Below, piece after piece: positions 1-7,235 of a DNA stretch of 11,915 nucleotides. Each line of letters starts with the position of its first letter. Positions within the stretch are counted from its first letter, which is position 1. Origin of the DNA: Caryophanales bacterium UBA3210 (GTDB lineage: Bacteria; Bacillota_I; Bacilli_A; RFN20; CAG-449); NCBI GenBank assembly GCA_002363635.1, contig DEWM01000070.1, positions 1 through 11,915 of the forward strand, given 5' to 3'. The position numbers and the translations under genes are program-made. The notes beneath the pieces were generated by a model. It was not told the DNA's origin. It was given only the letters and a program-made list of their open reading frames with translations, and searched no databases.

Positions 1-270
1 GATATAATCTTCGTTAACAATAGACAAAAGAATAACCCTTTCTATAGTCATAAGATTAAACAAGAAGGAAACTTCTATGCAGTTAATAACAAAGCTGATG
101 AAGAAGTAGTAGATGACGATTTATCACAATTATCATATTTTGAAATCTATGAAAAAAGAAAAAGTGAAATTGATGCATTAAATCAAGAATACGATTCAGG
201 AAAAATCACTTTAAATGAATATAACGCTCGTAGAAAAGAAATCTATAAAAAATACGACAAATATAGCTAA
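1..270 (+). CDS. 3' end of an unrecognised protein with a SHOCT-like C-terminal tail (5' partial)
   Basis: An open frame runs from the window edge to a TAA at 268-270 and encodes the last 89 residues of a larger protein. I do not recognise the gene. The visible part is very hydrophilic and charged, with no membrane segment: an Asn/Lys-rich stretch, then an acidic patch (EEVVDDD, about residues 36-42 of the fragment), then a Lys/Glu/Tyr-rich helix-turn-helix-like tail. The last 35 residues read like a SHOCT (short C-terminal) domain: a helix starting at EIDALNQEYDSGKIT, a turn at G-K-I-T, then EYNARRKEIYKKY. In families that carry it, SHOCT sits at the extreme C-terminus of proteins with varied N-terminal domains, often membrane proteins, and is thought to mediate oligomerisation. 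The SHOCT call is by eye only. The frame has good low-GC codon use and is followed at once by a terminator, so it is a real gene end. It is the only plus-strand gene in the window. Confidence 0.75.
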   Translation, partial: DIIFVNNRQKNNPFYSHKIKQEGNFYAVNNKADEEVVDDDLSQLSYFEIYEKRKSEIDALNQEYDSGKITLNEYNARRKEIYKKYDKYS

Positions 271-272
271 AA

Positions 273-308
273 AGAATCACTTGTTAATTCAAGTGATTTT
301 CTTTTTTT
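273..308 (+). terminator. Intrinsic terminator of the plus-strand gene
   Basis: A 9-bp perfect stem lies at 275-283 (AATCACTTG) and 290-298 (CAAGTGATT), with a 6-nt loop. It is followed by a T-rich tract with a run of seven T (302-308) and starts 4 bp after the TAA stop at 268-270. This is the classic Rho-independent layout for the gene ending at 270. Confidence 0.9.
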
Positions 309-352
309 GTAACATAATTATTTTTACTAAGAATATTAATTTTGTTTTCGAA

Positions 353-382
353 ACCATAATAAAAGTGGAGTTTTCTCCACTT
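353..382 (-). terminator. Intrinsic terminator of the MgtC-family gene
   Basis: An 8-bp perfect stem lies at 363-370 (AAGTGGAG) and 375-382 (CTCCACTT), with a 4-nt loop. Read on the minus strand it begins 5 nt after the TAA stop of the MgtC gene and is followed by TTTTATTAT (353-362). It faces the plus-strand terminator at 273-308, so the 117-bp convergent gap 271-387 carries one terminator per strand and nothing else I can identify. Confidence 0.88.
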
Positions 383-387
383 AATAA

Positions 388-1146
388 TTAAATTTCTTCT
401 ACGTAATTTACGTATGGCAATTCTTTAATTTCTCCAATTAACTTATTATGGTCTAAATTAAATCTATGTTCTTTATCTACAACCATAATTGTATATACTG
501 ATAGTCCAGAATTAGCATAAGCTGGGTTATGTTCAACTTGTTGTACATCTAATCCTTTTTCTCTAACATATGAAACGAATTCTTTTAAATTTGCTCTTTC
601 TTCAAATTCAACATGGAATTCAATTGCACCTGCTTTTCTAGTAAAGAATTTTTCAAATCTTGGCATAGAAAAGATTGTAAATACCATAACTACAAAGCCT
701 ACAATTGCCGCAGTATAAAATCCTGCACCGATAACTAAGCCTAGACATGCGCATCCCCATAAACCTGCTGCAGTAGTTAAACCTTTAACTTGGTTTCTAG
801 AAGTAACAAGGATTGTACCCGCTCCAAGGAAACCAACTCCAGTAACAACTTGAGCACCAAGTCGAGCAGTGTCACCATTATTGAATGATAAAGTTAAGAA
901 TTCATTAGTCATCATAACTAATGCTGAAGCTACACATACTAAAATGTATGTTCTTAAGCCTGCACTATGTCTTTTAATTGATCTTTCAATACCAATGATT
1001 GCAGCAAATAAGAATGCAAGACCAATACGTAATAAAATGCCGTATATATTTGTACCAACCATCCAACTTGCGCCTGATGAACTTACAATAGGGTCAACAA
1101 ATGGATTGTAATTAATTTGTGCCTGTGTTTCTAATAAATTGATCAT
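388..1146 (-). CDS. MgtC/SapB family inner-membrane protein
   Basis: The product has 252 residues in two parts. The N-terminal half is a membrane domain with about five hydrophobic segments (roughly 34-53, 66-82, 97-116, 125-143, 145-160). The C-terminal part, about 170-252, is soluble and resembles the ACT-like domain of longer MgtC proteins. Family hallmarks are visible: IGIERS (51-56) followed by HSAGLRTY (60-67), GVGFLGAGTI (103-112) and KGLTTAAGLW (121-130). MgtC in Salmonella and Mycobacterium supports growth at low Mg2+ and intracellular survival, and acts on F-type ATPase and phosphate handling; many homologues are of unknown role, so Mg2+ transport should not be assumed. The first 33 residues, before the first membrane helix, are hydrophilic and poorly conserved in look. 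The start is supported by AGAGG (minus strand of 1153-1157) 6 nt upstream of ATG. The gene is monocistronic, with its own promoter (1175-1202) and terminator (353-382). The predicted leader is only about 20 nt, leaving no room for a Mg2+ riboswitch. Confidence 0.93.
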   Translation of the reverse strand: MINLLETQAQINYNPFVDPIVSSSGASWMVGTNIYGILLRIGLAFLFAAIIGIERSIKRHSAGLRTYILVCVASALVMMTNEFLTLSFNNGDTARLGAQVVTGVGFLGAGTILVTSRNQVKGLTTAAGLWGCACLGLVIGAGFYTAAIVGFVVMVFTIFSMPRFEKFFTRKAGAIEFHVEFEERANLKEFVSYVREKGLDVQQVEHNPAYANSGLSVYTIMVVDKEHRFNLDHNKLIGEIKELPYVNYVEEI

Positions 1147-1174
1147 ATGAAACCTCTTTCATTTATATTAGTAT

Positions 1175-1202
1175 ATTATAAATAATATATAAATTAAATC
1201 AA
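1175..1202 (-). promoter_or_regulatory. Sigma-A-type promoter of the MgtC-family gene
   Basis: On the minus strand, TTGATT (-35, positions 1202-1197) is followed after 16 nt by a perfect TATAAT (-10, positions 1180-1175). The start of transcription would fall near 1168, giving a leader of about 20 nt that contains the AGAGG ribosome binding site. The -35 box lies partly within the 3' arm of the hairpin that terminates the upstream gene. The -10 is a full match and the -35 matches 4 of 6. The surroundings are very AT-rich, which raises the chance-match rate, but the position is right. Confidence 0.65.
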
Positions 1203-1226
1203 GTCCCTACTTACGTAAGGACTTGA
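1183..1226 (-). terminator. Terminator of the cdsA-dxr-rseP-polC-kinase block, with the stop codon in its loop
   Basis: An 8-bp perfect stem lies at 1199-1206 (TCAAGTCC) and 1219-1226 (GGACTTGA). The 12-nt loop contains the TAG stop of the kinase gene (1207-1209), so the 5' arm is coding sequence. On the minus strand the hairpin is followed by a T-rich but interrupted tract (TTTAATTTATATATTATT, 1183-1198 region). The broken T tract makes it weaker than the other terminators here, and some read-through into the MgtC gene is possible. Confidence 0.6.
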
Positions 1227-1719
1227 CAAATTTATCTATATCTTGACGATTTTTTAAAATAACAACCTTATCTTTGTAATCTTCAACAGTCTGTTTATAA
1301 GTCTTTTTATATTTACGAGTTCTACCTGTAAATAGAATCCATAATTTAAAAGATAAATTAAACCTATCAAATGCGCCTTCTGGAGCGCTTTCTCTTGAAG
1401 ATGAAGAATAAGTCTTCGCGCGAGCTTTTGCGCTCTTATAACAATCAAAGCGATTAAAATCTAAGAAAATAATCTTATCTGCAAGTTGCATTCTTTCCCA
1501 ATAATTGACACGGTTATAATTGCCATCAATTATCCATGAATCATTATTTTTTAAAAACTCATCTAATGCATCAATTCTATCTTTAAGAGGTAAAGCTTTC
1601 CATTTTTTATCATTACAGATTTTATCCATAAAAAGTACTGGCACACCATAAAAGGAACCTAGTTCTTTTGCTAATGTACTTTTTCCACTTCCTGAATAAC
1701 CAATAACTGCAATTTTCAT
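1207..1719 (-). CDS. P-loop NTPase / small kinase of the FlaR ('topology modulation protein') family
   Basis: The product has 170 residues and is cytosolic. It has a clear Walker A motif at 7-15 (GYSGSGKST), a conserved Asp after strand 2 (D32 in FMDK), the family signature WIIDGNY (62-68), and a hydrophobic strand ending in Asp (IIFLDF, 83-88) that serves as Walker B. The C-terminal region is basic, as in adenylate/shikimate-kinase-like folds, where Arg/Lys residues form the lid. The layout matches proteins annotated 'DNA topology modulation protein FlaR' or AAA_17/AAA_18 P-loop kinases; the substrate is unknown and the topology name is historical. Length is close to the usual 165-185 residues. 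The gene begins 9 bp after polC, and its Shine-Dalgarno AGGAG (1726-1730) overlaps the polC stop codon, so translation is probably coupled to polC. It ends with TAG inside a terminator loop. A nucleoside/nucleotide kinase role would fit beside a polymerase, but that is inference. Confidence 0.85.
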   Translation of the reverse strand: MKIAVIGYSGSGKSTLAKELGSFYGVPVLFMDKICNDKKWKALPLKDRIDALDEFLKNNDSWIIDGNYNRVNYWERMQLADKIIFLDFNRFDCYKSAKARAKTYSSSSRESAPEGAFDRFNLSFKLWILFTGRTRKYKKTYKQTVEDYKDKVVILKNRQDIDKFVKSLRK

Positions 1720-1725
1720 TCTGTT

Positions 1726-1731
1726 CTCCTA
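1726..1731 (-). promoter_or_regulatory. Ribosome binding site of the kinase gene overlapping the polC stop
   Basis: On the minus strand the sequence TAGGAG contains both the polC TAG stop (1731-1729) and the AGGAG Shine-Dalgarno (1730-1726), 6 nt before the ATG at 1719. Ribosomes ending on polC cover this site, an arrangement that commonly supports translational coupling or reinitiation. Confidence 0.75.
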
Positions 1732-4700
1732 AAAATCAAATAAAGATAATTGATCAGATTCTGGTAAGTCTTTTAAGACACCATATTTCTTTAATGTTTC
1801 AATATGTTGGTTAGATAATTTAGTTCTTGCTGCTAAATCTTCAATTGATGAGAAAGGTCTTTTTTCTCTAGCTTCTTTAACAGTTTCTGCCGCGGATAAG
1901 CCTAAGCCATCCATAACATTAAATGGAGGGATAATCTTATTATTTTCATGATCAACAACCCAATATCTAGCAATTGATTTATTGATATCGATCATACCAA
2001 TTTCATATCCTCTTTCCCACATTTCTAGGGCAATTTGTAGACACTTAAAGATTTCAGTTTCTTTAGGGGATAATTTGCCTGTTTTTTGCTGTTCAGTTAA
2101 TTCAATTAATCTCTTTTGAATTGCTTTTTCACCCTTTGACATTGTGACAATTTCAAATTGATCAACACGAGTTGTGAAATAAACAGCATAGTACTCTAAA
2201 GGCATATGTACCTTAAACCAAGCAACACGGCACGCCATCATAACATAAGCAACTGCGTGAGCTTTAGGGAATAAGTATTTAATCTTTTTAAATGATGTAA
2301 TAAAGTATTCAGGAACTTGATGTTCTCTAAGCATATCTTCAATTTCTGGAGTTAAGCCTTTACCCTTACGAACCATTTCCATAACTTTGAATGAAGTAGA
2401 GTTTTCTACTCCCATACTAATTAAGTAGTTCATGATATCATCACGACATCCAATAACTTCTTGTAAAGTACAAGTTCCGCTATTAATTAAATCTTCAGCA
2501 TTACCCTGCCAAACATCAGTACCGTGTGATAAACCAGAAATAATTAACAAGTCAGCAAAGCAATGAGGCTTTGTTTCAATTAACATCTTACGTGATAAGG
2601 CTGTACCGAATTCTGGTAAACCTAATGCACCTGTAGTTTCTCCTAAGAAGTTAGCATGTCTTTTTAATGCCTTATCTGTATAGAATAATGAGAAAACTTC
2701 ATGGTCATCATTTGGAATATCCTGTGGTCTAATGCCAGTCATATCATTTAAGATTTTTAAAACTGTTGGATCAACGTGACCAAGTAAGTCAAGTTTCAAG
2801 ACGTTATCGTGAATCTTATGGAAATCGAAGTGAGTTGTCTTCCATGCTGCATTAACGTCATCAGCAGGATATTGAATTGGTGTGAAATCATAAACCGACA
2901 TGTCTGCAGGAATAACAATGATACCTCCAGGGTGTTGACCAGTAGTTCTCTTAACATCCTGACAACCAATAGCAAGTCTAGTAATTTCTGCTTTATTAAT
3001 TGTCGATGTATCTATACCTAATGATTCATAATAACCTAAAGCGAAACCATATGCTGTCTTTTCTGCAACAGTTTCAATAGTACCCGCACGATAAACATTA
3101 TCTTCACCTAAGAATACCTTAGTTAAGTTATGAGCTTTAGCTTGATAATCAGATGAGAAGTTTAAGTCAATATCTGGGACTTTTTCTGCGTGGAATCCTA
3201 AGAATGTCGCAAATGGAATATTGTGTCCATCCTTAATCATAGGAGTACCGCATTTAGGACAATTCATATCAGGTAAGTCAAAGCCTGATCTATATGTAGC
3301 AGTATCTACATCCCAATGTGAATATTTACACTTAGGACATCTATAGTGAGGTTGAAGAGCATTAACTTCAGTAACTTTTGAAGCAAAAGCAACGAAAGAA
3401 GAACCAACCGAACCTCTAGAGCCAACAATAAAGCCATCTAAGTTAGCTTGGTTAATAATTTCGTAAGCAATATAGTATTGAACGGAATATCCGTATTTTA
3501 AAATACCAGCGAGCTCTGCCTGTAATCTATCCGCAACAATTTTAGGTAAAGGATCTCCATAATGTTCTTTAGCAGTCTTATAGCAAAGTTCTTGCAATTT
3601 CTCTTCACAGTTTTCAATGAATGGAGGATATAATCTATCTTTAGTTGGATAAATTTCTTCCATTTGATCTGCAATCATATTTGAGTTAGTAACAACAATT
3701 TCTTTTGCAATATCTTCACCCATAAAAGCAAAGCAATCAAGCATTTCATCAGTTGTTCTAAATTCTTGGTCAGGGTTTTCAAAAAATCCCATCTTATCTC
3801 TACTATGTGGATTTAATGGGTGACGTCCTCCACCTACTGCTTTAGCAGTAATATAAACATCACGGAAAATCTTATCTTCTTTAGATAAATAATGGCAGTC
3901 ACCAGTTGCAACAACTGGTTTACCAGCTTTTTGTGCAGCATCATAAATATCTTTAAGCATTCTAAGTAATTGCTCGTTATCACGGATTTGACCCATATTT
4001 ACTAGATATGAATAGTTTGCAGGAGGCTGAATTTCAATGAAATCATAGAACTTCATTCTCTCTACTAAAACTTTTTCTCCACGAGTTAAAGCAGTTTGGA
4101 ATACTTCGCCATTAAAACATGCCGAACCAATAATTAAGTTCTTACGATATTTTTCAATTTCTCGACGAGGAATACGAGTTCCTCCAGCGAAATATTTAAC
4201 ACATGATAAAGAGACTAAAACGAATAAATCTTTTAAGCCTTGAGCGTTTTTAGCATAGACAGTAACATGAGAAGGTCTTAATGTTTTTAACATTCTATCA
4301 TCATGTAACGCTGCTAAATCTTTATGCTTGATGTGGAAATTATCTTTTGTAAGTAAGCTCATCATTGCAAGCCATACGTCATTTAAGACAGTAGCGTCGT
4401 AATCCGCACGGTGAGCAGTCATTTCATCATAATTAACTTGGAACTGACGGCAAATTGAACCTAATGCGTGAGATTTTGAATCTGGGAAGAAGTATCTTGA
4501 TAAAGATAAAGTATCAATTACTGGGTTAGTAATTGCTTCCATACCATTATTTTTCAAAGCTTCGTTAAGGAAGCCAACATCGAATGATGCGTTATGAGAT
4601 ACTAGAATTGCGTCTCCAATAAATCTCTTCATTATTTCTAGAGCAGGCTTAATCTTAGTTTGACCATGTACCATAGCATCAGTGATGTGAGTCTTAGAAA

Positions 4701-6033
4701 CAATAAATTTTGGTAAAGGAATTTCAGGGTCTACCATTAAGTCCATTGAATCTACCACTAATCCATCTTTAAACTTAACAGCACCGAATTCGATAATTCT
4801 ATCGTAACGTGCACTTAAACCAGTAGTTTCAAAGTCGAAACATACGTATTCTGCATCATGTAATTCTCTTTCCGAAGGATTGTAGATGTATTCAAGTTCA
4901 TCATCAATCATGTTCATTTCAACGCCGTAAAGAGGCTTAACACCGCTCTTTTTTCCAGCGGTTTGAGCATCAGGGAAAATTTGACAGTTTTCGTGGTCAG
5001 TAATAGCAAAAGCTTTCATTCCCCACTTTGCAGCTTGTTTAAAATAATCATCAACAGTACATACCCCATCCATTGTAGACATCTTTGTATGAGCATGTAA
5101 TTCAACACGTTTAACTTCAGCAGTATCTTCTCTACTTATATCAAATGGTTCTTCATTAATAGAACATTCATCTGCAACAATTTGTAAAGTGCCATCAAAT
5201 TTTGAAACTTGAGCGTGTCCTTTAATTGTTAAATGATTACCAACTTTCTTGTATTCTTTTAATTTTTCAATCGCAAATTGACGTCTATTTTCAAAGATCA
5301 TAACTGTAATAGAATCAGTATGGTCATAGACGTATAAAGAGACAATTAAAGTACCTTTATTACGAGAAACTTTTTCTTCTTCAAAGAAGACTTTACCGTC
5401 AATAATTACGTTTCCTGAATCCGGTCCAATATCATGAATCTTCATTGGTTCATAATAACCTTTAACACGGTTGTGCTGAGTTTCAGGAGAATAAATCTTA
5501 CTCATTCTTTCGAAATATTTAGTTTCGATTTTCTTCTTCATATCATCATCGATTGCTTTTTGTCTTTGCGCGATGACATCTACTCCTGTGTACTTAACAT
5601 CTGCACGGATATCATAATTTAAATCAAGTTCATCAAGTAATTCTTCCCACATATCCATAACTGGTTGGAAAGTATCTAAGTGAACCTTACCATAGAAAAC
5701 GAATAATAAATTTGTTTTATCAACATGACATTCAGGCATTTTTTCAGCCTCTGCACCAGTAGATGCAACAAATTCTTCAGTTAATAATTTAAGTACCATT
5801 TGAGAGGTACAATTTTTATAATCAAAAGAAATAGATACTTTAAAAGGTGAAGCATCTGATTTATCTAACAATTCTTTTGCCGCGGCATAAGATAAAATGC
5901 CATTGACATGAAGCGTTACATAAACCAACTGGTTTTCTTTATCATTTTTAGTAACTTCAAAAGAACAATTTGAATATAAATCCAAATTGGTAATTCCAAG
6001 TTTATTTAAAAATCGAGAAAATAATTGATCCAT
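1729..6033 (-). CDS. polC: DNA polymerase III subunit alpha, PolC type (Gram-positive replicative polymerase with built-in proofreading)
   Basis: The product has 1434 residues, full length for PolC (about 1440). Domains in order: N-terminal domain (1-200); OB fold (about 205-300); first part of PHP (308-390: HAH at 313-315, TDH at 345-347, GVE at 370-372); inserted DEDDh 3'-5' exonuclease (395-560: D400/E402 in DFET, D485, H541 and D546 in HRADYD); rest of PHP (about 570-730: GDCHY 711-715); polymerase palm, fingers and thumb with a four-Cys zinc site (C899, C902, C925, C928), GSRGSVGSS (871-879), catalytic PDIDLNF (953-959; D954, D956) and KLD (D1082), GQHPGG (1032-1037), and FPKAHA (1255-1260). 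The C-terminus carries a helix-hairpin-helix region (about 1370-1420) and ends in QLSLFDF, a beta-clamp-binding motif. All catalytic residues I can place are present. It copies the chromosome at the replisome. The start has AAGGTGA (6037-6043) 3 nt upstream of ATG. It lies 11 bp after rseP, and proS, usually between them in Bacillus, is absent. Confidence 0.98.
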   Translation of the reverse strand: MDQLFSRFLNKLGITNLDLYSNCSFEVTKNDKENQLVYVTLHVNGILSYAAAKELLDKSDASPFKVSISFDYKNCTSQMVLKLLTEEFVASTGAEAEKMPECHVDKTNLLFVFYGKVHLDTFQPVMDMWEELLDELDLNYDIRADVKYTGVDVIAQRQKAIDDDMKKKIETKYFERMSKIYSPETQHNRVKGYYEPMKIHDIGPDSGNVIIDGKVFFEEEKVSRNKGTLIVSLYVYDHTDSITVMIFENRRQFAIEKLKEYKKVGNHLTIKGHAQVSKFDGTLQIVADECSINEEPFDISREDTAEVKRVELHAHTKMSTMDGVCTVDDYFKQAAKWGMKAFAITDHENCQIFPDAQTAGKKSGVKPLYGVEMNMIDDELEYIYNPSERELHDAEYVCFDFETTGLSARYDRIIEFGAVKFKDGLVVDSMDLMVDPEIPLPKFIVSKTHITDAMVHGQTKIKPALEIMKRFIGDAILVSHNASFDVGFLNEALKNNGMEAITNPVIDTLSLSRYFFPDSKSHALGSICRQFQVNYDEMTAHRADYDATVLNDVWLAMMSLLTKDNFHIKHKDLAALHDDRMLKTLRPSHVTVYAKNAQGLKDLFVLVSLSCVKYFAGGTRIPRREIEKYRKNLIIGSACFNGEVFQTALTRGEKVLVERMKFYDFIEIQPPANYSYLVNMGQIRDNEQLLRMLKDIYDAAQKAGKPVVATGDCHYLSKEDKIFRDVYITAKAVGGGRHPLNPHSRDKMGFFENPDQEFRTTDEMLDCFAFMGEDIAKEIVVTNSNMIADQMEEIYPTKDRLYPPFIENCEEKLQELCYKTAKEHYGDPLPKIVADRLQAELAGILKYGYSVQYYIAYEIINQANLDGFIVGSRGSVGSSFVAFASKVTEVNALQPHYRCPKCKYSHWDVDTATYRSGFDLPDMNCPKCGTPMIKDGHNIPFATFLGFHAEKVPDIDLNFSSDYQAKAHNLTKVFLGEDNVYRAGTIETVAEKTAYGFALGYYESLGIDTSTINKAEITRLAIGCQDVKRTTGQHPGGIIVIPADMSVYDFTPIQYPADDVNAAWKTTHFDFHKIHDNVLKLDLLGHVDPTVLKILNDMTGIRPQDIPNDDHEVFSLFYTDKALKRHANFLGETTGALGLPEFGTALSRKMLIETKPHCFADLLIISGLSHGTDVWQGNAEDLINSGTCTLQEVIGCRDDIMNYLISMGVENSTSFKVMEMVRKGKGLTPEIEDMLREHQVPEYFITSFKKIKYLFPKAHAVAYVMMACRVAWFKVHMPLEYYAVYFTTRVDQFEIVTMSKGEKAIQKRLIELTEQQKTGKLSPKETEIFKCLQIALEMWERGYEIGMIDINKSIARYWVVDHENNKIIPPFNVMDGLGLSAAETVKEAREKRPFSSIEDLAARTKLSNQHIETLKKYGVLKDLPESDQLSLFDF

Positions 6034-6044
6034 AATTCACCTTT

Positions 6045-7223
6045 TTACGCAAACATTCTAATAATATCCATTACTGTTACAAAAATCATTAAACCAAATA
6101 ATAAGACTAGGCCAATAACAGACATAATTGTTTTAAATTTTAATGGGACATCTTTCTTAGTAATAGCTTCAATACCCACTACTAATAAATGCCATCCATC
6201 AAGTCCTGGGAAAGGTAAAATATTAATTACCGCTAAATTTAAAGAAATCATTCCCCAGATATATGCAAAAGCATAAAAGCCAATTCCTGTAGCTTGTGAA
6301 GAGACATTATAAACTGAAATAACGCCACCTAAATTTTTTAATCCACCCTTTTGGAAAATAGTACCAAAAGCTGAAATTGAATTAGTAAATTCTACTCCCG
6401 CTCTAGACATTGCTTCACCAAAATTTCTATTTCTAATATAGAAATCAATTCCTATACTATCAAGATCCCAATAATTAACAGGAACTTTTGTTCCATCTTC
6501 AGTAGTAGTTGTAGTAGAAGCTGTACCTACATCAAAAGTAATGTCTTTACCTGAAGAAGTTGTAAGATTCCAAGTCCATTTTGCGTCTGCGTTTGTAGGT
6601 AATGCGTAGATAGACTCCGTATAATTTGTTTCATCAAAAACTTTTGAATCTAATGAAAAGACATAATATGCGTTATATAAATCTCTACCAGTTTCAATTT
6701 CCTTTTCTAAAACTAATGGTTCTTTATCTCCATCAACAATAGTAAATTTTACAAAATTAATTTCATCATCACTTCTTAATCCTGCATCATATACAACTGA
6801 ATTTTCTGCAACGATATATGATTTTTTATTAGAATCAAGAATAGGTGTAGTAAAGCCAGAAATAATAAATAAAATCCATGCTAAGATAAAGTTAACCACT
6901 ACGCCTGCAACCATAATGATTGCTCTTTGCCATTTAGGCTTTTTATTTAAGAAACGATCTTCTGGAACATCTTTGAATTCATCAAGTTCATCAGCACCTT
7001 CTCCTGCCATCATAACGTATCCACCAATAGGAAGAGCTCTTACTGAGAATTGAGTTTCTTGACCTGGCTTTTTAATTTTAAAAATTAAAGGTCCCATACC
7101 TAATGAATATTCTGCACAATATACATTAAATAATTTTGCAGTAAATAGATGTCCTAATTCGTGAAGGCAAATTAAAACGGATAAGCTTACAAGCATCAAT
7201 AAAATGTTTAAAACTGTTTGCAT
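6045..7223 (-). CDS. rseP: RseP/RasP-type site-2 intramembrane zinc metalloprotease
   Basis: The product has 392 residues and is an integral membrane M50 protease that cleaves substrates within the membrane, such as anti-sigma factors and leftover signal peptides in Bacillus RasP. The first helix (4-20) runs into the zinc motif HELGH (21-25; H21, E22, H25). The core signature RALPIGGYVMMAGE (62-75) follows, then a second membrane segment (101-123). An extracytoplasmic region (about 124-305) holds a weak PDZ-like core (AGLRSDDEI, 147-155, in place of the usual GL..GD.I). Two more membrane segments follow (about 311-336 and 364-387), with the third zinc ligand in NILPFPGLDG (334-343; D342). A Thr run sits at 236-241 in the extracytoplasmic domain. 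It starts in a TAATG overlap with dxr and has a strong GGAGG 6 nt upstream that lies within the dxr codons for EGGK, so it is probably coupled to dxr. The substrate here is unknown. Confidence 0.95.
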   Translation of the reverse strand: MQTVLNILLMLVSLSVLICLHELGHLFTAKLFNVYCAEYSLGMGPLIFKIKKPGQETQFSVRALPIGGYVMMAGEGADELDEFKDVPEDRFLNKKPKWQRAIIMVAGVVVNFILAWILFIISGFTTPILDSNKKSYIVAENSVVYDAGLRSDDEINFVKFTIVDGDKEPLVLEKEIETGRDLYNAYYVFSLDSKVFDETNYTESIYALPTNADAKWTWNLTTSSGKDITFDVGTASTTTTTEDGTKVPVNYWDLDSIGIDFYIRNRNFGEAMSRAGVEFTNSISAFGTIFQKGGLKNLGGVISVYNVSSQATGIGFYAFAYIWGMISLNLAVINILPFPGLDGWHLLVVGIEAITKKDVPLKFKTIMSVIGLVLLFGLMIFVTVMDIIRMFA

Positions 7224-7235
7224 TATTTTCCTCCC
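7223..7235 (-). promoter_or_regulatory. dxr/rseP stop-start overlap with embedded Shine-Dalgarno
   Basis: On the minus strand the dxr TAA stop (7225-7223) and the rseP ATG (7223-7221) share one base as TAATG. GGGAGGA (7235-7229) lies within the final Gly-Gly codons of dxr, 6 nt from the ATG when counted from GGAGG. It is one of the strongest ribosome binding sites in the window and fixes the rseP start. Confidence 0.85.

Noticed and set aside
869..1111. Plus-strand open frame of 80 codons inside the MgtC-family gene
   Set aside because: It lies antisense to a well-supported gene, has no ribosome binding site or family likeness, and is explained as a shadow frame.
1147..1206. Mg2+ riboswitch or attenuator leader before the MgtC-family gene
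   Set aside because: Only 60 bp separate the genes and the predicted leader is about 20 nt, too short for a known riboswitch.
1729..6033. Possible intein, frameshift or domain loss in polC
   Set aside because: The protein is continuous, normal length, and has all PolC domains in order with no foreign insert.
6025..6276. Plus-strand open frame spanning the rseP/polC junction
   Set aside because: It is antisense to the conserved C-terminal membrane region of rseP, with no ribosome binding site and unusual Ile/Thr/Pro-rich composition.
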